A DNA stretch of 64,000 bases, from the NCBI GenBank assembly GCA_009809945.1, contig WTPW01000617.1, positions 307,061 to 371,060 of the forward strand, written 5' to 3'. Origin of the DNA: Gigaspora margarita. Taxonomy: Eukaryota > Glomeromycota > Glomeromycetes > Diversisporales > Gigasporaceae. This document shows, in pieces, positions 56,001 to 64,000 of this stretch. The translations under genes were made by a program, and so were the position numbers. The stretch's first letter is position 1; the number at the start of each line of letters is the position of its first letter. A model generated the notes under the pieces. The model was given only the letters and a program-made list of their open reading frames with translations, did no database searches and was not told the DNA's origin.

Positions 56001-57465
56001 TTAAAGGTATTACCCGGGTCGTCTGACCCATATGGTCACTTGACCTAGTAGGTCACAGGTCAAAAATTGCTCTAATCCAGATCAAACAGGTCAGAATACA
56101 AAGTAGATAAAAACTCTCTAAAATGATTTGTCATCTATTTCAGATAACAGATAAAATAAGTAATGTATTATATCAAAACATGTGATCCATTAATCCTATA
56201 TATATAATCGTTTATTGGTAGATATTATATTTATTAAAAAAGCCAATTTTATTAACGTGTGATTTCTGGAATCAGAATTTTAAAGTAGAAGTAGGCTCTT
56301 TTGAGGCTTTTATTGCGCCATTTGCCTAATATAACTGAATGAATAGAATTGATAATTTAACTTATTCGATTTTAAGTAGATAACTGAATCGACCCTATAA
56401 AAAAAATGGTGGGTGTGGTACAGGTTGGTGTTAGGAATACATGAAATGGCATGGCTGGAGTAATATATACAGGCCCGTTGCATGGAATAGCACTGTAAAA
56501 AGTGGTACAGAAATTACGACAGGAGATAGCACATTATGTCATATGGAGGGACATTAATAGAAAAGGGACAAATCTTTTCTAAGTAAAAGTTTTTTCAACT
56601 TTAAGTTAAAATAATTTAACAACTACTTAACCAAATTTAATCAAAATTTTTTATTTTAATTTTTTATAGTTATTGAATTAAAACAAAAAAAAATTTATTA
56701 AATTTGATTTGGTAGTTATCAAGATATTTTAATTTAAAATTTTAAAAAAAGTTACTAAAAATAATTTGTCCCTTTTCTATTGATGTCCCCCCATATTATA
56801 GCTTTATTTCACGGAATGATATTGGCTCATTTTACAAAGAGCGAAAGACCAATATACAATTTTTTTAAAAAAAATTGCAATATCATAATTTCACTAATGA
56901 AACTTCTTTGGGTGTTTTAACAAAAAAATTTCTTACAAAATTTTAATACATATATAGTTAGTTTGTTCATATTATATTAATTGTTGATATATGTTATCTA
57001 TTTGTATGTATTGTTTTTATCACAGTGGTATAGCATGTTAATTCACGTTAATTACTCTTGCCAAAACTTGTGCTATTTGGACTAGTAAAGTGTTGCAAAA
57101 CCCAAGTCATTAACGGTCCAATTAGTACGGATATATGGTCCACCACAGGCAAAAAATCCCATAAATTCATGATACATTTTTCTCATAGGACGAAACAAAT
57201 AAAATTTGTTTTGGTTGACTAGTTGAGTAAAATAATTAATCGGTTACCTAATTAAAATGATTAAAAATACTATGTTCAAAAAAATTTCGAAATATAAATG
57301 AATGAACACAAAAGATGAGCAAGGATGAGACAAAAATTAAGCAAATTTCTGAATATTTCTGAGGTCAAAAAAAAAACAAGGAGTTGACCCGTTGACCTGG
57401 GTCATAACCCAGATCAAGTACTTGACCCGCCCGGGTCAGTAATTTCTGATCTAGATAAGACCTCT
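56001..57465. mobile_element. hAT-type element, 1.47 kb, GGGTC-rich ends
   Basis: Ends TTAAAGGTATTACCCGGGTC and inverse ...AGATAAGACCTCT, perfect 8-bp duplication ACTTGTTA (55993-56000, 57466-57473). Related to the TAGGxGTCTTAG family by its GGTCTTA end and GACCCGGGTC subterminal words. The 1.1-kb interior contains a TA-target MITE and no transposase. Confidence 0.8.
56544..56793. mobile_element. TA-target MITE, 250 bp
   Basis: Inverted ends TGGRGGGACATYAATAGAAA then AGGGACAAAT, TA flanks. Inner arms also pair. Confidence 0.8.
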
Positions 57466-57589
57466 ACTTGTTATAAATCAATATATATCTATAATTAATA
57501 AATATCATAATTAAAATATAAATCATTATATATTTGCTAATCAATAGTTATCATATTTATTATGGTATGAAGCACCACCCATCATATTT

Positions 57590-59110
57590 TTTTTATTTTT
57601 TAAATTACAGTAGTAGTTTCGAAAAGGTTCAAAATATTTCAAAAATATTTTAGAACTATGAAACAAAACAATATATAATCTGGGTCATACCAAGTGCATA
57701 TTGGACTATATTTGCGAAATGTTTCAAAATTTTGTATGATATATCGATAAAATTTTGTATTACACAATCAGATTAGACCTTTTGTTTATAAATTAGATCT
57801 TCTACATTGTTTTTTTTTTGTTTGTTTTGTTTTTTTTTATTTTTGTTTGGTTTTCTTTGTTTTGTTTTGTTTTTTTTTTTATTTTTTAATTTTTTTTATT
57901 TTATTTGGCACTTTACAAGAACACTAGCCCTTTGCAAGAAAACCAACAACTTTTCGGCACTATGCAAGTACACCAATATGACTTCACAAGCCAACTCAAA
58001 CTTCCGACACTTTGCAAGAACTCTTCTAAATCTTCAAGAACACTTTTTTAGAAAAATGATTTAGTTAGACGCAAGTCTTCGCAAGTTTTTGTTTATTTAT
58101 TTTTCTTTGATACTTTTTGTTTTTTTGTTTTTTTTTTAAATTTTTTTTATTAATTTATTTTATTTCAGTACTTTGCAAGAACATGCTTCTTTAGAGAAAT
58201 AATTTAGTTAGACACAATTATTCGCAAGTATTCACAAGTTAATCTAGCACTTTACAAAATATAACAACAATTTCTGAATTTGAACTCCTACTTCAGAAAA
58301 ATAGAGATTTGGGGCTTTGTTTTTTTTTTTTATTAAGTTTGCTTATATATTTTGTTTTTTAGTTATTTTTTTTTTTACTTATTTTTTGCTTTTATTTTAT
58401 TTTATTTATTCCTGACTTTCTTTGGAACTTTGTGAGAAACAACTTGACTTTCTGGTACTTTACAAGAACACCAACTCTAACTTCTTCACCACTTTGCAAG
58501 AACCTACTAGATTCTCTGACAATTTCTAAAACTCCTATGCTTTTGAGAAATAGTTTTTTTTTTGTTTCTCTACTATTTTTAGGAAGTAGTGAATATGAGC
58601 GAAGAGAAATAATAGCTAACTGAGGGTGAGAAAAATAAGTGTGTAGAGCTAGTATTATGCAATGAAGTATGAAAGTAGTTTAAATTATTACTATTTTCGT
58701 TTTCAATTTTTTTTTGTTATTTTTTTACTGCTCTACTATTTTTAGAACATAGCGAATATAAGCGAATATAAGTAAATATAATTCTATAGAGCTAGTATTA
58801 TACGAAGAAGAGCGAAAGTAGTTTACAATATTACTATTTTTTCGTTTTCATTTTTTTTGTTATTTTTTTACTTCTCTACTATTTTTAAAAAGTAGCAAAT
58901 ATAAGCGAATATAATAGTTAAAACAAAAAAGAGAAATAATAGCCAACTGCAGAATAAGGAAAATAAGTATATAAAACTAGTATTATATAACAAAGTGCTA
59001 AAATATTACTATTTTTTCATTTTTGTTTTTTTTTTCAGGTTTAGTTTTATTTTTTTTTGTTATAAAGAATGTATAATAATATATAATAAATAATATATAT
59101 TTAATTTAAA
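57590..59110. repeat. Foldback-family arm
   Basis: Same order as the arms at 12.7-16.9 kb: AAATATTTCAAAAATATTTT, T-rich run, several CTTTGCAAGAACAC copies (57910-58250, 58430-58500), then three tandem units of about 150 bp with CTCTACTATTTTTAGNANNT and AGCGAATATAA (58560-58990). No inverted partner nearby except the partial arm at 63570-64000. Confidence 0.6.
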
Positions 59111-59132
59111 ATATAATATATAATAATAAAAA

Positions 59133-59629
59133 AAATATATTTGTCGCTAGTAGTAACAGTCACTGGATTGTGATCGACCAATTAGATTGTGTAATGTTAT
59201 GATCAAAACAAAAACAAAGCATCAAACTACTGAACTAACTATTATTAGAGTCGGAGTTAGAGCTATAGTTAAGGTTCGGGTAAAGTATTGTATATAGTAA
59301 AATTTTGCAAGAAATTTTTTTTTTTGTATAAAAAAAAATAGTTTCATAGACAAAATTTTAAGTTAGAGCACTAACATTTATTAGATAATATTTTAGAGGA
59401 TGGGGGGTCAAGAAAAATCTTATCTTAGTTAAATTTGATTGGCTTAAATTCTATTTATAGATCTTACCTGGGGTGGGGGGTAAGCCCCTATAGTAAATAG
59501 ATATTAGATAATAAATGTTAGCACCCTTAAAAGTAATTTTTTAAAAAAATCAAAGTTTTTGTATTTTCACATTACACATGATCCTTTGATCTAATTGGTC
59601 GATCACAATTCGGTGACTGTCACCACTGG
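59133..59629. mobile_element. Relative of MULE-type MITE, interrupted
   Basis: Long inverted ends ATTTGTYGCYAGTRGTRAC then AGTCAC...ATTGTGATCGACCAAT, about 50 bp. The middle (TTTCATAGACAAAATTTTAA) matches the 14093 and 38528 MITEs although the ends differ. Split by the PIF-type MITE at 59366. Confidence 0.65.
59366..59526. mobile_element. PIF-type MITE, 161 bp, intact copy
   Basis: Ends GAGCACTAACATTTATTA and inverse of GGGTGCTAACATTTATTA, TTA on both sides (59363-59365, 59527-59529). It has GGATGGGGGG and GGGGTGGGGGG runs. Reference for the element split at 12653-17472. Confidence 0.8.
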
Positions 59630-59905
59630 CAACAAATAGATTCATCCTAATAATAATAATAAATAAAAAAACATAAAATTTTATATTAAAATATGAAACC
59701 TTGCGAAAATATGCGAAAACCTGTAAAACGTTTAAAAAATAAGTATAAAGTAAAATAGCATTGATTAAATTATTATTCATGATTTTAATCTGATTACTAT
59801 CAATTATTACCAATTATTATCGATTACTAACTTAATCGATAGTTCTCGTCAGAGGAGATTTTAATCGATTACTAGCCAATAATCGATAAAAATCGATAGT
59901 AATCC
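59630..59905. repeat. ATCGATTA-rich inverted repeats
   Basis: 59795-59905 carries pairs of TTATCGATTACTA and TAGTAATCGATTA, similar to the array at 63330-63540. Probably a small MITE at the 3' break of LINE copy A. Confidence 0.45.
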
Positions 59906-61512
59906 CCATACAAATTTTGGTGATGTACTAACAAGCAATAGACTCACAACAAAACCAAGCACAGGAATAAAAGTTTGTAGAATGCTAGATTTAATATCTG
60001 TTTTGAAATATACTACCATTATAGCGGCTGCAAAAACAATAATATAACAATAAACACAAAATTGCAACTAACTTTGGCCTTATCGATGAAGGCCAGCAAC
60101 TACTCTAACTTTTTCAAAAGAAACTACCAACTCTTTCTCTCTACCAAGTTGTACCCAAGCGGCACCTATCCTATCTTCCAACCCTGGTTTCTCCTTATAC
60201 CACGAACCATCTGTATAAAACATATAATCTGCTCTATCCTCTTCAATATTCTTCACTACCAAATCCTTTAGTAAATCACTAATTTTACTGCCTAAACTCT
60301 GCTTCTCGATTAACTCTAATTCATACAGCCTAATCTCTACTGTCTTTATAGTTTCTTTTATAATACTACGATTGCTTGTCATACCAACTAAAAAGAAACC
60401 TTTGTAGTAACTTAAAGGAAATGTCAAATGCTAATTGTTTTCTTTTCTAAAAACTCTACTTATTGATTTTATATATTCATTTTGGTCTACTATAAACTAG
60501 CAGTTATTTTCTTTTCCTTTACTATTTAGCTGAGCTGATATCCTTTATACCTTTTAATCCTAACTAATTCTTTTTCCTTATGTACCTCTAACCAATGATT
60601 TACTAGAGTTTTGTACTTCAACTTTCTGTCTACTTGGCCTAACAAAATATGTCCAAATTCTTCTTTTTAACGATTGCTTAATCTTTGAACCTTTTGTCAG
60701 CTTGCAATTTTTCCAGTTATGATGGTGAGACTATATAATTTTCTGCCTCTAGCTAGTATTCTTTCTTAAGTTTTCTTGAATTAGAACTTCTTAAAACTAC
60801 TTCCTCAATTCGAGAAAACTACTATGAAGCCTTTCCCTTTATATTTCTTTCTCTTGAAACCTTAATCTGCTTTTATGTTATTAATTCACTTTTCATCAAG
60901 TTCAAGATTTGATTTAAACCAACAATCTTTGGATCAATTCTTGATTTTACTGATTGTTTTACCAACTTTCCTTCAAGCAGATCCATAAGTAACCAATTTT
61001 CTTTTATCCTTTCCTCTTGGCAACTCCTTACTTCAAATTTCAATTAATTACTTTATACTTCTCTATTATATTATATGTTAAATTTTCTCTTCAAAGCCTA
61101 ACAAACTTACTACTAAACTAACTACTCCACATATCCTTCAAAATACTAGCTTTGATAGCACCTTGCTTTATTCTTATTTCTGCTAGGATGCCTACTGTTT
61201 TACGACTATTCAATCTTTTTAGTATACTTGTTGCTTGCTTAGCTAATAGTATATTTGCTAAAGATTTAAAATCCAGAACACCTCTGTGAAATAGCAGATT
61301 ATTTGGAGCAGTTTGAGCAAGACCTAGCTTTTTTTTGTATAAACAGATTAATGGCTAGTAAATAAATTCTAACTCTTTTTCAAAAGTGTTGCAGTTTGTA
61401 AAATATACTCTAACTTTGATAGAAGAACCTAATTATTTATATAACTAAGTTGGCTAGCTATGATCCATTTTTTTTCTAGCATATATATGAACATGCTAAC
61501 TATATTTCTAGC

Positions 61513-61804
61513 AGGACCCCGGACATCTCTCATATAGGTCATAACTGGATTTTGGCCAATTTTGATATAATTTGCTAAAAATAACAAAATCTATTTACTT
61601 TAATAACTTCTAATTTAGTATTGTAATTAGAATTGAATAAACTTTTTTTTGTTAGATGCATCTCACTGGGAGCTTTATTTTAAAAAAAAGTTCATTCAAA
61701 TTGGACCACTCAATGCCAAGATAATTGCCAAAAACTATTTTTTGCTTCTCAAATTTTAGATGTTTTTGCTGAAAAATTTCAAGTATGATCTCTATACTAG
61801 TCCT
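61513..61804. mobile_element. hAT-type MITE, AGGACCCCRGACATCT family
   Basis: Left end AGGACCCCGGACATCTCTC, right end worn (TACTAGTCCT); 8-bp duplication YTTCTAGC (61505-61512, 61805-61812). 292 bp. Confidence 0.75.
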
Positions 61805-61859
61805 CTTCTAGCTATCTATTTAATGTTCACTAACTCTTTGGATGTAGATAAGTAAATAC

Positions 61860-62543
61860 TAGGAGTCTTAGCTAGGTCAGGTCTGACCCAACCCAACTCG
61901 GGTCTGACCCAACCCAGGTCAGGTCGGGTTAGAAAAAATGTGGGTCGGGTCAGACCCGGGTCAGAAAAATCGCGAATTGGGTCAGATCCGGGTCAGATTT
62001 TATTCAATAATCGCAAGTAGTCACTACATAGTAAAGTCAAAATTTTACTATATAAATCGATAGAATCTGCTTAAGTAAACTTGTTTGGAAGATCAAAATG
62101 TATATACTCTAAAATTATTATTCAAATCGGAGAACTTTTTATTATTTGACTTTTAATTTTTACGTTCAACGAACATATTTTTTAAAAAGATTAAAATTTT
62201 TTCGTTGAACGTAAAAATTAAAAGTCAAATAATAAAAATTCTCCAATTTGAATGAAAATTTTAGTGTATATGCATTTTATTCTTCCAAACAAGTTTACTT
62301 AAGCGGACATTATCGATTTACATAGTAAAATTTAGACTTTACTATGTAGCAACTATTATCGACCCGAGTTCAACTCGGGTTGGGTTGGGTTGGGTCAGAC
62401 CCGGGTCGGGTTTGACATGAGGCGGGTCAGACCCAGGTCAGGTTTGACATGAGGTGGGCCAGACTCAGGTTGGGTTTTGACCCAAGTGGGTCTGACCCGG
62501 GTCAGGTCCAAACCCGACCCAACCCGACCTATTAAGACCCCTA
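61860..62543. mobile_element. hAT-type MITE, TAGGxGTCTTAG family, copy 2
   Basis: Ends TAGGAGTCTTAG and TTAAGACCCCTA, perfect 8-bp duplication GTAAATAC (61852-61859, 62544-62551). Arrays of GGGTCAGACCCGGGTC at both ends. The middle (62017-62358) is copy D of the 330-bp palindrome. Confidence 0.85.
62017..62358. repeat. 330-bp palindromic module, copy D
   Basis: AGTCACTACATAGTAAAGTC ... GACTTTACTATGTAGCAACT, centre near 62190 (CGTTCAACGAACAT / CGTTGAACGTAA). Confidence 0.8.
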
Positions 62544-62789
62544 GTAAATACTCAAGAACTTTACATCACAAAGCTTTTTTTCCACTACAAGTTTGGCTTT
62601 ATAGAAAAAAGGTTTCTATCTTGACATGAAAGCCCTGAGTTCAAAACTACAAGCTTGGATTTGCTACTATTTTTTCAATATCGTTAATATAAAAGAACTG
62701 TTCTGCTATCTTAATCATCCTCTCTATTTGTTTTTTGACATAGCAATCATATAGTATTATCTGCATATACCAAGACTACCTGATATATA

Positions 62790-63130
62790 CAGTCAGACCT
62801 CTATAAATACAACCTCTATAAATGCAATATCTCCCTAAATGCATATTTTTGTCTTGTCTGTAAGAAATAATTAGTGCTAAATGCACATTCTATATTCTGT
62901 AAATGCACATTCTTCCAAATAATTTTCTATATTATACTACCTCCCTAAATGCACGTAGCCAATCAAATTTTAGTATTTAAGATAGGTTATACTGTTTTAA
63001 TAGAAGTTATACAAACTTGATGATCAAAATTTTAAAGCTGCAATTTAATTGGCTCTCCCTAAATGCAATACCTTCCTAAATGTATGTTGTAGTTTTGTCT
63101 GTACATATTGTATTTATGGAGGTTTGACTG
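62790..63130. mobile_element. Pogo-like MITE, CAGTCARACCTC ends
   Basis: Inverted ends CAGTCARACCTCYATAAATA with TA flanks. Subterminal CCTCYATAAATNCAA and CCCTAAATGCA words repeat inside. It interrupts LINE copy A between two RT motifs. No coding. Confidence 0.8.
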
Positions 63131-63319
63131 TACTTGAAGAACTTTTCACGATTTCATTTGTATTGAGGTTACTTATTTTTGCTATAAAACCTTGATCCTT
63201 ATCCTTTTGCACTCTTTTCAACAAAGGATCATAGAAAATACGCCAAACTAGAAAAGAAATTACCTTCTTTTGATCAATTCTATTCTCTGCTATAAATTCT
63301 TTCATAACATCGGCAAATT

Positions 63320-63545
63320 TTATATATAGATATATATCGATTACTAACCGATAAGATATATATCGATGATCAACATCCCTGCCGATTATTATCGATAGTG
63401 ATAGTAATCNATATATATCNGGTTANTCGATATATATCTACTAGATATATATCGATTAACAGATATATATCGATAATCAACACCCCTGCCGATTATTATC
63501 AATAGTGATAGTAATCGATATATATCTAATATGATATCAATTAAA
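63320..63545. repeat. ATATATCGAT tandem/inverted array
   Basis: Two copies of about 110 bp of GATATATATCGATRATCAAC then CCCTGCCGATTATTATC; GATATATATCGAT is itself partly palindromic. Three Ns at 63410-63426. Confidence 0.55.
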
Positions 63546-63569
63546 AATTATTATATTCATATAATCATG

Positions 63570-64000
63570 CTCGCAAGGTTTCGCAATTTATTATAAATTT
63601 ATTTTTTTTATTTATTATTATTATATATTATATTTTAAATTAAATAATCAATATTTGCAAGTTTTCGCAATTTAATATAAAAATTATTTATTTATTATTA
63701 TTATATATTATATTATATTACATATTTTTATTATATATTATTATAAAAAAAAAATGAAAAACCAAAAAAAAAACCCTCCGAAAAAAAATAACAAAAAAAA
63801 ACAAAAACGAAAAAATAGTAATAATTTTTAACTACTTTCGCACTTCATCACATCTACTATTATATTCGCTCATATTCACTACTTCTTGCAAAGTGTCAGA
63901 AAAGTTAGAGTTGTTCTTGTAAGTACCCGAAAAGTCAGATCGTTTTCTTGCAAAGTTTCGAAGAAAGTCGGAAATAAATAAAATAAAATTAAAAAAATAA
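63570..64000. repeat. Foldback-family arm, continues off window
   Basis: GCAAGGTTTCGCAATTTA, A-rich run, ACTACTTTCGCACTTCATC, then CTTGCAAAGTGTCAGAAAAG and CTTGCAAAGTTTCG. Opposite orientation to the arm at 57590-59110. Confidence 0.55.

Larger units (their letters stand above)
59906..63305 (-). pseudogene. LINE remnant, RT to RNase H, copy A
   Basis: Reading on the minus strand from 63305: an RT block (IDQKKVISFLVWRIFYDPLL); after a nested MITE, the active-site motif as VVLVYADNTI near 62765, with Asn where the second Asp is expected; KSKLVVLNSG near 62650; then KLGLAQTAPNNLLFHRGVLD near 61325. RNase H follows: FYTDGSW near 60215, GAAWVQLG, WPSSIRPKLVAI in a shifted frame near 60090, and KTDIKSSI near 60005. 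Stops, frameshifts and the lost RT Asp make it inactive. Insertions: 61513-61804, 61860-62543, 62790-63130. Confidence 0.75.

Noticed and set aside
59550..60067. Small open frames 59550-59813 and 59861-60067 as genes
   Set aside because: The first crosses the MITE end; the second is the RNase H tail of LINE copy A read into ATCGATTA repeats.

Overview
This 64 kb window is very AT-rich eukaryotic DNA with intron-dense genes and an extreme load of nested mobile elements. It reads as an early-diverging fungus, most likely an arbuscular mycorrhizal fungus (Glomeromycotina, Rhizophagus-like). The grounds are a fungal-type EAF1/VID21 gene, an intact Rab18 gene (a Rab absent from budding yeast), many short AT-rich introns, and old LINE, hAT and pogo families. 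The species is an inference. There are no bacterial genes, rRNA genes, CRISPR arrays or free-standing tRNA genes.

Host genes. Two are clear. At the left edge (1-3752, minus) is the 5' two-thirds of EAF1/VID21, the scaffold of the NuA4 histone acetyltransferase, with 13 reconstructed exons carrying an HSA and a SANT domain. At 28461-29502 (plus) is a complete six-exon Rab18 GTPase. A possible two-exon gene of unknown function (about 9408-9808, minus) lies inside an LTR element, antisense to it. The two sure genes have unrelated jobs (chromatin, lipid-droplet/ER traffic) and are about 24.7 kb of transposons apart.

Mobile elements, left to right. 5348-10963 is an LTR element with matching LTRs, a polypurine tract and an almost non-coding interior holding further insertions. 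12653-17472 is a PIF/Harbinger-type element split by a palindrome of about 4.2 kb. 17.7-25.4 kb is a string of small inverted-repeat elements (hAT, TA-target and foldback types). 25.4-26.7 kb is a decayed LINE. 27.2-27.8 kb is a hAT-type element. 30.3-31.1 kb is a tRNA-headed SINE. 33265-36785 is a pogo/Tigger-type element whose transposase gene is interrupted by a small hAT element. 41707-46341 is a three-layer nest around a 3.9 kb hAT element with a near-complete but mutated transposase. 47-51 kb holds palindromes nested in palindromes plus a SINE. 51.9-63.3 kb contains three decayed minus-strand LINE copies cut up by at least eight small elements.

Many insertions have readable target-site duplications, so their order can be reconstructed. 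Two themes go beyond routine annotation. Palindromic modules (330 bp and about 95 bp arms) recur inside elements with unrelated termini. A family of very large foldback elements is built from short CTTTGCAAGAAC and CTTTCAAAAGATTT units.
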